In this document: in pieces, positions 1 to 13,053 of the stretch
How the letters are laid out: the number at the start of each line of letters is the position of its first letter
Numbering within the stretch: the first letter of the stretch is position 1
Origin: Pantoea septica
Lineage (GTDB): Bacteria; Pseudomonadota; Gammaproteobacteria; Enterobacterales; Enterobacteriaceae
DNA: 64,000 nt
Assembly (NCBI RefSeq): GCF_002095575.1
Contig: NZ_MLJJ01000009.1
Coordinates: 1-64,000, forward strand
Direction of reading: 5' to 3'
Made by a program: the position numbers and the translations under genes
Notes under the pieces: generated by a model
What the model was told of the DNA's origin: nothing
The model's database searches: none
Seen by the model: only the letters and a program-made list of their open reading frames with translations

Positions 1-288
1 CAGAGTTTCCCGCATGGCTATGGGGAAGAAAATGACTTCTGTTTCCGCGTTTCGGATGCTGGCTTCGATTTAGCCGTTTTAACAAATACATATATTTATC
101 ATGCTAAGTCGAAAAGCTATGCCAGCGATGAACGTGTCCGTTTGATGAATGAAGGTATGAAAGCTCTTGTTCGTAAATATTCGGTTCATCGGATTCAGCG
201 ATCGGTTTTAACGATGCAAAATCATCCGAAGTTAAAAGCTGTTCGGCTGCTTGCACAAAAACTTTATGATCGTTGCGGTAACAAATAG
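1..288 (+). CDS. Family 2-type glycosyltransferase, C-terminal fragment cut by the window edge
   Basis: The frame is open from base 1 and ends at TAG (286-288), leaving 95 residues and no start codon inside the window. Residues 5-16 read HGYGEENDFCFR, the conserved glycine plus acidic pair and arginine of the acceptor/catalytic region near the C end of GT-A fold family 2 glycosyltransferases. The rest is basic (KSKSYAS, LVRKYS), as is common in the tails of these enzymes. The DNA is visibly more AT-rich than the genes that follow, as is usual for surface-polysaccharide loci, and in Escherichia the O-antigen cluster lies on this side of his. It is convergent with the next gene. Family assignment is fairly secure; the sugar is unknown. 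Confidence 0.65.
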   Translation, partial: QSFPHGYGEENDFCFRVSDAGFDLAVLTNTYIYHAKSKSYASDERVRLMNEGMKALVRKYSVHRIQRSVLTMQNHPKLKAVRLLAQKLYDRCGNK

Positions 289-310
289 TCATTAAGTTTC
301 AGCTGCGTAA

Positions 311-344
311 AAGCGCCTGAGTAAAAATATTCAGGCGCTTTAAA
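311..344. terminator. Bidirectional-type hairpin terminator
   Basis: Ten-base arms AAGCGCCTGA (311-320) and TCAGGCGCTT (331-340) enclose a 10-nt A/T loop. A-rich sequence precedes and T-rich sequence follows the hairpin, so it can end both the glycosyltransferase on the plus strand and the convergent gene on the minus strand. Confidence 0.8.
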
Positions 345-348
345 ATTA

Positions 349-1644
349 TCACACCAGCAAATCCCCGCTCCTGACCTCATCTTCCCCCGCCAGCCTGACC
401 ACCAGCATTCCCGCCGTCGCAAACTTCGTCCAGTGCCGCGCATAAAGCACGCCGCCGAACTCCGCTACCAGCGGCGTAACAAAGTCCGTCACCGGATCCA
501 CTACCTCCGCCACCACTTCGCCCGGACGGATATGCGCGCCCAGCTTCTTGCGATGCAGAATCAGCCCCGATACCGGCGAGCGAATATACTCGCAGCCAGC
601 CAGCGGCGTAGCGGGATGTTTGAGGGCAGGGGAGACCGCGCCTGCGCCTTCAGTATGGCGCTGCTTAATCACGCCGCTCTCTTCCGGCACATCCACCGCT
701 TCCAGCGCGCTCGCCGCCGCGCTGCTCTCGGTCATGCCGGCGATATCCTCGGCATTGGCCGTCACCAGCGCCAGCTCGTCGCCGCCAATCACCGGCGCCG
801 CCACTTCCGCCGACACCGTCGGGCTTTCGCCAGCGATATAGCCGCTTTCACATAGCGCATTGATAATCGCCTCCGCATCCTGCTCAGCCTGATCGGGATC
901 GACGTCGCGCACGCCGCGCAGCTCCAGCGTCACCGGCAGCAGGCCGCGCGGCATCGGATACTGGTTGCCGAAGCGTTGCGCCAGCGTCAGCCAGGGTTCG
1001 CAGCAGGCTTCGTCGAACGGCTCGCCGCCGGAAATCTGCGCCAGCAGCTGCACTTCACTGCCGAGCCAGCGCGCCAGCGGCTCAATATCTGGCCAGGCGT
1101 GCGGCGTGGTGTAGAGGTGAGTCAGGGCTTCCCAGTCACAGTGCAAATCAATCATCAAATCTGCCTGACTTGCCATGCGCATCAACGTAAAGCGCTGCGC
1201 TTCCAGTTCGGTTTTGGCAATCACATCACGGTAGTGGCGATCGATAGCGTCGCGGATCAGCCGTTTATTGTCGCCTTCGTTCGGGGTCAGCGATCCTGCC
1301 AGCTCTGCCGCCAGCTTCTCGCCCAGCGCCGGGAAGCGACGGTTGAAGTCCTGGCCCGATTCGCTGTGAAAGCGTCCCAGATGGGTGCCGTGCCAGTGCT
1401 GGCTCAGCGCCAGCGGGTTGGCCACCGGCACCAGCGTAAAGCCGGCGCGCAGCCTGCCGGCGGACTCCAGCGCCATCAGCTTCTGCTTCAGAAACCAGGC
1501 GACCGCCATACCAGGGATCTCATCGCCGTGCAGCGACGCCTGGATATAGACCTGTTTATATTTTTCTTCGCCGAAGTGGAAGCTGACGATTTCGCGCTGA
1601 GTGCCCAGCGAGGCGCTGAGAAGGGGATGATGTTGTTGATGCAT
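349..1644 (-). CDS. Succinylglutamate desuccinylase/aspartoacylase-family zinc deacylase
   Basis: 431 residues. The N-terminal half has the zinc-carboxypeptidase-like metal site of the AstE/AspA family: H39-G-D-E42 in SLHGDEIPG and H168 in the IDLHCD segment, with an NRRFP stretch in between that normally helps bind substrate. After a variable linker (about 270-345) the last 80 residues (SPVSGLILHRKKLG, PGEVVAEV) resemble a small lipoyl/biotin-like beta-barrel, a known C-terminal extension in this family. Such enzymes remove acyl groups from amino acids or related amides in the cytoplasm. The gene lies 106 bp downstream of an amino-acid binding protein on the same strand, so a scavenging role is plausible. 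The exact substrate cannot be read from sequence. Confidence 0.75.
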   Translation of the reverse strand: MHQQHHPLLSASLGTQREIVSFHFGEEKYKQVYIQASLHGDEIPGMAVAWFLKQKLMALESAGRLRAGFTLVPVANPLALSQHWHGTHLGRFHSESGQDFNRRFPALGEKLAAELAGSLTPNEGDNKRLIRDAIDRHYRDVIAKTELEAQRFTLMRMASQADLMIDLHCDWEALTHLYTTPHAWPDIEPLARWLGSEVQLLAQISGGEPFDEACCEPWLTLAQRFGNQYPMPRGLLPVTLELRGVRDVDPDQAEQDAEAIINALCESGYIAGESPTVSAEVAAPVIGGDELALVTANAEDIAGMTESSAAASALEAVDVPEESGVIKQRHTEGAGAVSPALKHPATPLAGCEYIRSPVSGLILHRKKLGAHIRPGEVVAEVVDPVTDFVTPLVAEFGGVLYARHWTKFATAGMLVVRLAGEDEVRSGDLLV

Positions 1645-1750
1645 AGGGCGCTGATTGTCCTTTCATTTAGAAGAGGGCGCAACTGCGCCCAGGAAATGAA
1701 GAAAAGTATAGTGCCGAATCAAAGCGGGCGACCACTCGGGTCGCCTCGGA

Positions 1751-2545
1751 CTACTGCTGAATGGAAATGTCGGTGGCGAAATAGTGCTTCTGAATCTTGT
1801 CGAAGGTGCCGTTCTTTTTGATTTCGGCGAAGGCGCCGTCCAGCGCGCTTTTCAGCTCGCTGTCGCCTTTACGCAGGCCGATCGCCGTTCCCGGACCGAT
1901 AATCGGGTCCTGCACAATCGGACCGGCCAGCTCGAAATCTTTACCCTGCGGATGCTTCAGAAAGCCGATCGCCGCCTGCGCCGCATCGGTGAAGACCGCA
2001 TCAAGCCGTCCGGAGATGAGATCGCTCTCCACCTGCGCCTGGTCGCCGTAAGGCATTACGTTGACGCCGAACGGCTGCCATTTGGCGCGCGCGTAACGCT
2101 CCTGCACGGTGCCTTGCTCTACGCCGACGGTTTTGCCCTTCAGCGACTCGGCGGTCGGCAGCAGGCCAGAGCCTTTGCGTGCAATCAGCTGCGTATGGGT
2201 GTCATAGAGCGGCACGGTAAAGTCGATCTGCTTCAGGCGCTCTTCGGTGATGCCCATATCGGAGAGAATAGCGTCGAACTTACGCGCCTTCAGTGCCGGG
2301 ATCATGCCGTCGAACTGGCTTTCCACCCAGACGCACTTCGCCTGCATCTGCTGGCACAGGGCGTTGCCCAGGTCGATATCGAAACCGACCAGCTTGCCCT
2401 GCGGCGTTTTGGATTCAAACGGCGGATAGGTCGGATCGACGGCGAAGCGTACCTGTTCGATTTTTGCCTGCGCGCCAAAGGCGCAGCCTGCCAGTACGAC
2501 GGTCATCAGCGCGGCGCGCAGACGTGAGAAAGCTGGAGTGGTCAT
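1751..2545 (-). CDS. Periplasmic amino-acid (Lys/Arg/Orn/His-type) ABC binding protein
   Basis: 264 residues from ATG at 2545, chosen because AAGAAGAG lies just upstream and the product then starts with a clean signal peptide (basic MTTPAFSRLRAAL, hydrophobic core, cleavage after FGAQA). The mature part follows the solute-binding family 3 plan: VRFAVDPTYPPFE, GFDIDLGNALC, DGMIPALKARKFDAI, then the ligand-carboxylate segment and GTAIGLRKGDSEL. This fold delivers basic amino acids to a membrane ABC transporter. No permease or ATPase gene is next to it, so it must share a transporter encoded elsewhere (as HisJ and ArgT share HisQMP) or be an orphan receptor. The neighbouring deacylase suggests a joint nutrient role. 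Confidence 0.85.
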   Translation of the reverse strand: MTTPAFSRLRAALMTVVLAGCAFGAQAKIEQVRFAVDPTYPPFESKTPQGKLVGFDIDLGNALCQQMQAKCVWVESQFDGMIPALKARKFDAILSDMGITEERLKQIDFTVPLYDTHTQLIARKGSGLLPTAESLKGKTVGVEQGTVQERYARAKWQPFGVNVMPYGDQAQVESDLISGRLDAVFTDAAQAAIGFLKHPQGKDFELAGPIVQDPIIGPGTAIGLRKGDSELKSALDGAFAEIKKNGTFDKIQKHYFATDISIQQ

Positions 2546-2607
2546 AGTCTCTTCTTTTATCGTGATGTTGAATAAAGCAGAGTACCTGCCAGCTATCACG
2601 ATGACAA

Positions 2608-3087
2608 TTACTGGATTATTTTCACTACGTTAGCATTGCAGAGACGGCGGTAATCCTCCGTGTTCAGGATCACTGACCTGTCGAGCCGTCCGGCGTTGAA
2701 GGCGATCTCGCTAAAGCGCTCGAACAGCAGCGGATCGACCACCAGCCTGAGATCGGGATGAAACGAGAAGGGCGGAATGGCGCCGAACACGCAGCCGGTC
2801 AGCGCATCGACCTCAGCCGGACTGGCGAGCGAGGCGCGTCGGCCGCCGACCGCTTCCGCCACTCTGGCTAAATCCGCCTGCTGGTCAGCCGGCAGTACCG
2901 CCAGCACATGCTGTTTGACGCCGTTGCCTTTGACGTGACACACCAGCGCCTTCGCGCCCTGGCCGATCTCGGTGCCGCGGATCGCCGCCACCGCTTCGCA
3001 TTTGCCGGTCGGCTCATGGCTCATCAGCTGATAGCGCGCCTGATGCCGTTCTAGCAGGGCAAGGAGTTTTTCATGGGTGGTCATCAT
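2608..3087 (-). CDS. yeaK: YeaK-type mischarged aminoacyl-tRNA deacylase (YbaK/ProX fold)
   Basis: 159 residues starting with two consecutive ATGs (3087 and 3084); AGGAAGAG upstream fits either. The sequence carries the YbaK/EbsC fold landmarks seen in Escherichia YeaK: TGKCEAVAAIRGTEIGQGAKALV, KGNGVKQHVLAVLPADQQAD, RASLASPAEVDALTGC and GAIPPFSFHP, followed by LFERFSEIAFNAG. Members hydrolyse wrongly charged tRNA in trans; YeaK itself is reported to act on Ser-tRNA(Thr). The start overlaps the end of the hipB-like gene by 17 nt, so it is probably translated from the same message as hipA-hipB. That linkage to a tRNA-synthetase-targeting kinase family is unusual. Family call is strong; in vivo substrate here is inference. 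Confidence 0.85.
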   Translation of the reverse strand: MMTTHEKLLALLERHQARYQLMSHEPTGKCEAVAAIRGTEIGQGAKALVCHVKGNGVKQHVLAVLPADQQADLARVAEAVGGRRASLASPAEVDALTGCVFGAIPPFSFHPDLRLVVDPLLFERFSEIAFNAGRLDRSVILNTEDYRRLCNANVVKIIQ

Positions 3088-3406
3088 TCTCTTCCTGTTG
3101 CGAAAGCCTGTCGAGCAGCGCTCTCATGATGCCGGGCTGGCGCGGCAGAACGCCGACCTTCAGCCCGAGCGGCCGAAACGCGCGATTAAGCGTGGTTAGC
3201 GTAGTGCTTTCGCTGTTCTGTTCAATATCCGAGAGCGTCCTGCGGCTAATCCCCGCTAACGCCGCATAGCGATCCTGTGAGAAACCGAGCACATTTTTAC
3301 GCAGCCGCATCAGCAGATCGCCGTGGGAAAGTTCATCCTGCATAAACTGCTGCAGCAAATCCAGCAGCAGGCTTTCGCGCTCAAAAGGCGTCAGCGACTT
3401 TTTCAT
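3071..3406 (-). CDS. HipB-like HTH (XRE family) antitoxin/repressor
   Basis: 111 residues from ATG at 3406, chosen because it forms a 4-base ATGA overlap with the stop of the hipA-like gene; an ATG at 3415 is also possible. A helix-turn-helix of the Cro/CI type spans about residues 34-64 (LRKNVLGFSQDRYAALAGISRRTLSDIEQN). The C-terminal tail (LNRAFRPLGLKVGVLPR) is typical of short HipB proteins. HipB-type proteins bind and silence HipA kinase and repress their own operon. Here it is downstream of hipA, the reverse of the classic hipBA order. The three palindromes at 4737-4838 are the obvious DNA target. Functional pairing is inference from adjacency. Confidence 0.8.
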   Translation of the reverse strand: MKKSLTPFERESLLLDLLQQFMQDELSHGDLLMRLRKNVLGFSQDRYAALAGISRRTLSDIEQNSESTTLTTLNRAFRPLGLKVGVLPRQPGIMRALLDRLSQQEENDDHP

Positions 3407-4719
3407 AACTGCCACTCATCAATACGTTGATCCAGATAATTAAAGCCAATACCGGGCATCTCAAGAATTGACGCTGGCACACCACGCGCGTGAAGGCGTG
3501 CTTTGAGCCCGCGCAACTGTGCGGCCAGCTCTGCCAGCGCCTGCAAAAGCCTGGCGGGGTTGACATAGTCGCTCAGCGCTTCAGCGATCAAATGCCATTG
3601 ATAGCGCCCTCCCTCTTCAAAAGGCGATCCCCATTGTGTGGTACGCACAACGCCTTCTGGATCGGCTTTCATCGGCGCGAAATCATAGACAGGCGCCAGC
3701 CATATCCCGCCAGGCTTTTTCAGGATAGCGCTATTACGCCCATGATTATCGCTGTTGCCAAACGCAATATTGAGCATATCGCGTTTAACCCACTCAATAA
3801 CAAAACGCGCGCGCTGCGCCTCGCTTAACACCAGCAGCCTGGTAAGCTGCTGCAAAACTTCGAAGTGATTGAGATAGCTGCCGGGTGGCTTATGCAAAAG
3901 AGAATAAACCGATTCCATGCCATAAAGCGTTTTCCTGCCATCGTGAAAAGCGACATCGAAGCGCGGCAGCCACAGGGATGGATAATGCCGCCCTTCACAT
4001 AACCGCATGGTTTCTGTCGCTATCGTCTCGATGCCAAGCGAAGCGAGTTCGTGATAAAAATGGTATTCGGCACGAAGAATATCGCAGTCGATTTCACGGC
4101 GGGCGCCGCGTGGATATTTCACCAGATAGTGCTGATCCTGACAGTGCAAATCATCTTGCCAGGTATCGATCCAGACCTGATGATCAACGGTGCTGCGTAT
4201 CAGCAGTTTTGGCGCTTCGCCTCCCGCGCCGGTTGCGCCGCCACTGGCCGCGCCCATCTGCTGCGCATATTCCAGAAAATCACTGTCACGTTCGATTACC
4301 CATTCTGCGGGAAAGCGTAGGTTGCGTAACTGGCTGCTGGCAGGAAGGCTGGGTAGCGACTCTTTAATCCGCATATTGCCGACCGGCGCGATAGTGCCTG
4401 ACTTCAACAGAAGATAATCTTGTTCGGCAGTGGACTTGCCTTGCAGGCCCAGTTGGGTGATCCAGTATCGACGGCTGGCCCCGGCAGGCATGATATCGTC
4501 GAGAAAGCCAAACCAGGGTTGTGCACGGTGGCTGCCAATCAGCATGACAGGGTAAGCGAGGCTGCAGCCAGCCAGATCGTTACGGTCTAAATAGCGCAAT
4601 GCGTAATCAAAATCGTAAGCCAGCAGGCTCAGGCTTTCGCGTCCTTTGCGCGATTCCTTTACGTCCAGCAAAGCGGCATCCTGCCACTCGCTATCAACAA
4701 AAATCTGTATTGTCAGCAT
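3403..4719 (-). CDS. HipA-family serine/threonine kinase (type II toxin-like)
   Basis: 438 residues from ATG at 4719; an in-frame TTG at 4728 would add three residues and neither has a convincing Shine-Dalgarno. It is full length for HipA (about 440). Visible kinase elements are a glycine-rich segment GGATGAGGEAPK near residue 160-171, a conserved lysine in YLVKYP near 201, the catalytic-loop motif GNSDNHGRN near 321-329 (aspartate then asparagine), and the metal-binding YDFAPM near 346. HipA proteins phosphorylate glutamyl-tRNA synthetase or related targets and induce dormancy. The gene order is hipA-hipB-yeaK with overlapping junctions. Toxin activity is inferred; some HipA relatives act differently. 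Confidence 0.85.
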   Translation of the reverse strand: MLTIQIFVDSEWQDAALLDVKESRKGRESLSLLAYDFDYALRYLDRNDLAGCSLAYPVMLIGSHRAQPWFGFLDDIMPAGASRRYWITQLGLQGKSTAEQDYLLLKSGTIAPVGNMRIKESLPSLPASSQLRNLRFPAEWVIERDSDFLEYAQQMGAASGGATGAGGEAPKLLIRSTVDHQVWIDTWQDDLHCQDQHYLVKYPRGARREIDCDILRAEYHFYHELASLGIETIATETMRLCEGRHYPSLWLPRFDVAFHDGRKTLYGMESVYSLLHKPPGSYLNHFEVLQQLTRLLVLSEAQRARFVIEWVKRDMLNIAFGNSDNHGRNSAILKKPGGIWLAPVYDFAPMKADPEGVVRTTQWGSPFEEGGRYQWHLIAEALSDYVNPARLLQALAELAAQLRGLKARLHARGVPASILEMPGIGFNYLDQRIDEWQL

Positions 4720-4736
4720 AAAGGGCAAATGTCCAG

Positions 4737-4838
4737 TTGAGCAGCATATTGCTCAATTCTAGCCATATTTGAATTTTTTGAGAAGTATGTTGCTCAATAT
4801 ACGCGCTGCCAGCCGATATTGAGCAACATATTGCACCG
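4737..4838. promoter_or_regulatory. Triple palindromic operator array upstream of hipA, 41-bp spacing
   Basis: Three copies of a 20-bp palindrome with pattern TTGAGCA-N6-TGCTCAA start at 4737, 4778 and 4819, exactly 41 bp apart. Copy 1 (4737-4756) is perfect. Copy 2 (4778-4797) has one change (TTGAGAA). Copy 3 (4819-4838) keeps a perfect left arm and a weaker right arm (TGCACCG) that touches the end of hisI. The 41-bp period is close to four helical turns, so all three face the same side of the DNA. They fill the space between hisI and the hipA start and are the likely binding sites of the HipB-like protein. Confidence 0.8.
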
Positions 4839-5443
4839 CTATTTATGCCGCGCGCGCAGGTTGTTGATGATGGCGCTGAGGTCGAGATCCTGATCCTGCA
4901 GCAGCACCATCAGGTGATAGAGCAGGTCGGAAGCCTCGTTGGTCAGCTCAAAGCGATCGTTCACCGTCGCCGCCAGCGCGGTCTCGACGCCTTCTTCGCC
5001 GACTTTCTGCGCAATGCGCTTGGTGCCGCTGGCATAGAGCTGTGCGGTGTAGGAGCTGGCCGGATCGGCGCTTTTGCGCGACGCCAGCAGCTGCTCCAGC
5101 TGATGTAAAAACACCCAGTCAGGTGCGGCGGGCGAAAAGCAGCTTGAGGTGCCGCGATGGCAGGTCGGCCCGATGGGGGCCGCCAGCACCAGCAGAGTAT
5201 CGTTGTCGCAGTCCGGCGTAATGCTCGCCACCTTGAGGAAATGGCCGGAGGTTTCGCCTTTGGTCCAGAGACGCTGTTTAGTGCGCGAAAAAAAGGTGAC
5301 GTTGCCGTCGCTCAGGGTTTTCGCCAGCGCGTCCTGGTTCATATAGCCGTGCATCAGCACTTCGCCGGAGACGTGGTGCTGCACGATAACGGGCATCATG
5401 CCGTCGGTTTTAACCCAGTCAAGCTGGGCCAGTTGCTCTGTGG

Positions 5444-5450
<7 letters not shown>
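4839..5450 (-). CDS. hisI: Bifunctional phosphoribosyl-AMP cyclohydrolase / phosphoribosyl-ATP pyrophosphatase
   Basis: 203 residues from a GTG start at 5450, equal in length to Escherichia HisI. The N-terminal half is the cyclohydrolase ([40 protein letters not shown], the DCDNDTLL and CHRGTSSCF metal-binding cysteines). The C-terminal half (about 115-203) is the all-helical pyrophosphatase with [25 protein letters not shown] and [10 protein letters not shown]. It catalyses steps 2 and 3 of histidine synthesis in the cytoplasm. It is the last gene of the his operon and overlaps hisF by 7 nt. Its end abuts the third palindrome of the hipA regulatory array. Confidence 0.97.
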
Positions 5451-10974
<5,524 letters not shown>

Positions 10975-10977
10975 GGC

Positions 10978-11877
10978 TTACTCCATCATCTTTTCAATTG
11001 GCAGCACCAGAATCGAGCTGGCGCCCAGCGCTTTCAGTTTTTCCATGGTTTCCCAGAACAGGGTTTCGCTGCTGACCATGTGCATCGCCACGCGGCTCTG
11101 ATCGCCCGCCAGCGGCAGTACGGTCGGACGCTCGGCGCCGGGCAGCAGCTGAATCACCTCTTCCAGACGGTCGCTCGGCGCGTGCATCATGATGTATTTC
11201 GATTCGCGCGCTTTGATGACGCCCTGAATGCGGGTCATCAGCTTGTCGATCAGCTCCTGCTTCTCCGCCGCCATCTCGCCGTCGCGCTGGATCAGCACCG
11301 CTTTGGAACGGTAGATCACTTCCACTTCGCGCAGGCCGTTGGCCTCGAGCGTGGCGCCGGTCGACACCAGGTCGCAAATCGCGTCGGCCAGGCCGGCGCG
11401 CGGCGCGACTTCCACCGAGCCGTTCAGCATACAGGGTTTAAAGTTAAGGCCTTTTTTGTCGAGGTACTGCTTCAGCAGGTGAGGATAGGAGGTGGCGATG
11501 CGGGCGTTATTCAGGCACTGCGGACCGGTGTACTCTTCATCCACCGGCATCGCCAGCGACAGGCGACAGCCGCCGAAGTCCAGACGGCGCAGGGTAAAGT
11601 AGCGCGGATCTTCGCCCTGCGCGCGGCGCGTCAGCAGCTCCTCTTCCAGCACGTTCTCGCCGATAATGCCGAGATCCACCACGCCATCCATGACCAGACC
11701 GGGAATATCGTCATCGCGCACGCGCAGGATATCGATCGGCATATTCTCTGCGAAGGCGATCAGACGCTGCTGCTGCAGATTGATTTTAATGCCGCAGCGC
11801 GCCAGCAGCTCGCGTGAGTCATCGCTTAAACGGCCAGATTTCTGCATAGCTATGCGAATTCGCTTGTTATCTAACAT
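10978..11877 (-). CDS. hisG: ATP phosphoribosyltransferase, long form
   Basis: 299 residues from ATG at 11877 ([21 protein letters not shown]), the Escherichia length; the open frame upstream runs through the attenuator and is not coding. It is the hexameric long form: two periplasmic-binding-like catalytic domains with the PRPP loop [14 protein letters not shown], and a C-terminal regulatory domain (from about 225, [17 protein letters not shown]) that binds histidine for feedback inhibition. It is the first structural gene after the hisL leader and terminator. Confidence 0.97.
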   Translation of the reverse strand: MLDNKRIRIAMQKSGRLSDDSRELLARCGIKINLQQQRLIAFAENMPIDILRVRDDDIPGLVMDGVVDLGIIGENVLEEELLTRRAQGEDPRYFTLRRLDFGGCRLSLAMPVDEEYTGPQCLNNARIATSYPHLLKQYLDKKGLNFKPCMLNGSVEVAPRAGLADAICDLVSTGATLEANGLREVEVIYRSKAVLIQRDGEMAAEKQELIDKLMTRIQGVIKARESKYIMMHAPSDRLEEVIQLLPGAERPTVLPLAGDQSRVAMHMVSSETLFWETMEKLKALGASSILVLPIEKMME

Positions 11878-11929
11878 CGGTCCTGTCCTCTGTTTCATTC
11901 CTGTCTGAAAAGGTATTGCGCCAGCCCAT

Positions 11930-11963
11930 AAAAAAACCCCCGGAAGGCGATCTTCCGGGGGTT
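11930..11963 (-). terminator. his operon attenuator
   Basis: On the minus strand, 12-base arms AACCCCCGGAAG (11935-11946 as read on plus) and CTTCCGGGGGTT (11952-11963) with a 5-nt loop are followed by a run of seven T on the minus strand. It lies between the hisL leader peptide and hisG, exactly where the histidine attenuator belongs. When His-tRNA is scarce, ribosome stalling on hisL would favour the alternative antiterminator fold. Confidence 0.95.
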
Positions 11964-12023
11964 CTCTTTGCGTTCGCACCACTGGAAGATCTGAATGTCT
12001 CCCAGCACACATCGCCTGAAAGA

Positions 12024-12071
12024 CTAGTCAGGGTGATGGTGATGATGATGGTTGAACTGAACGCGTGTCAT
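12024..12071 (-). CDS. hisL: his operon leader peptide
   Basis: A 15-codon frame reads M-T-R-V-Q-F-N, then six consecutive histidines, P-D and TAG. It is too short for routine gene calling but is unmistakable as the histidine-sensing leader. The Escherichia version has sixteen residues and seven histidines, so this one is shortened by one residue, with N in place of K-H. The codons are four CAT and two CAC. The attenuator follows 60 nt downstream. Confidence 0.97.
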   Translation of the reverse strand: MTRVQFNHHHHHHPD

Positions 12072-12218
12072 AATAAATTCCGTTGCTGAATGAGTATTCA
12101 TTTGCGTGTTGATTAACCTAGCGAAGATAGCGGCGATGCGCAACCCTTTTTTAACCTTTGCGGTTCGGCAGCGGGGCGCACTAAGATGGATGGCAGTGAG
12201 TCACGCGCAGGAGTCAAT

Positions 12219-13046
12219 ATGAAGAAGGTCGCAATTATCGGTCTGGGATGGCTGGGCATGCCGCTGGGTCTGGCGCTAACGGCACGCGGCTGGCAGGTTA
12301 CCGGCAGTAAAACCACGCTGGACGGCGTCGAGGCGGCGCGCCGCTGCGGCATCGACGCGGTGCAGCTGCGGCTGACGCCGGAAATCGAGTGCGACGCCGA
12401 GGATCTCGCCCTGCTGCTGGCGGTCGACGCGCTGGTGGTGACCTTGCCCGCCAGCCGCACGGCGGAAGGCGGCGAAAGCTATATGCAGGCGGTGCAGAAC
12501 GTGGTGGACAGCGCGCTGGCGCAGCAGGTGCCGCGCATTATCTTCACCAGCTCCACCTCGGTCTACGGCAGCGGCAGCGGCGTAATGAAGGAAAACAGCG
12601 CCCTCCAGCCGGAGACGGTGGCGGGCAAGACCCTGACGGCGCTGGAGAGCTGGCTGCACGACCTGCCCGGCACGCAGGTCGATATTCTGCGGCTGGCGGG
12701 GCTGGTGGGGCCGAGTCGTCATCCCGGCCGCTTCCTGGCGGGAAAAACCGGGCTGGATAACGGCGCGCACGGCGTCAATCTGGTGCATCTGGATGATGTG
12801 GTCAGCGCGATCACCCTGCTGCTGCAGACGCCGAAGGGCGGGCGCGTCTATAACCTCTGCGCGCCGAAACACCCGTCGCGCGCGACCTTTTATCCCGCCG
12901 TCTCGCGCCAGCTGGGCCTGACGCCGCCAACCTTTTTGCCCTCGGCGTCCGGTGACGCCGGCAAGCTGATTGACGGCTCACGCATCTGCAACGAGCTGGG
13001 GTTCGAGTACAGCTACGACGATCCGGCGAAAATGCCGCTGGAATAG
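12219..13046 (+). CDS. yeeZ: YeeZ-type NAD(P)-binding epimerase/dehydratase-like protein
   Basis: 275 residues from ATG at 12219, with GCAGGAG a short distance upstream. The N-terminus (KKVAIIGLGWLGMPLGLALTARG) is a Rossmann dinucleotide-binding loop, and TSSTSVYGSGSG around residues 109-120 resembles the serine/tyrosine region of extended SDR enzymes. It corresponds to Escherichia YeeZ, which also sits divergently beside hisL. Its biochemical role is not established. It converges with puuB, 7 bp away. Confidence 0.9.
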   Translation: MKKVAIIGLGWLGMPLGLALTARGWQVTGSKTTLDGVEAARRCGIDAVQLRLTPEIECDAEDLALLLAVDALVVTLPASRTAEGGESYMQAVQNVVDSALAQQVPRIIFTSSTSVYGSGSGVMKENSALQPETVAGKTLTALESWLHDLPGTQVDILRLAGLVGPSRHPGRFLAGKTGLDNGAHGVNLVHLDDVVSAITLLLQTPKGGRVYNLCAPKHPSRATFYPAVSRQLGLTPPTFLPSASGDAGKLIDGSRICNELGFEYSYDDPAKMPLE

Positions 13047-13053
13047 TCGTCGC

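Noticed and set aside
104..292. Minus-strand frame of 62 codons at the left edge
   Set aside because: It is the shadow of the plus-strand glycosyltransferase end, which is open from base 1 with a recognisable family motif.
11878..12012. N-terminal extension of hisG upstream of 11877
   Set aside because: It would translate through the attenuator hairpin; the ATG at 11877 gives the exact family length.
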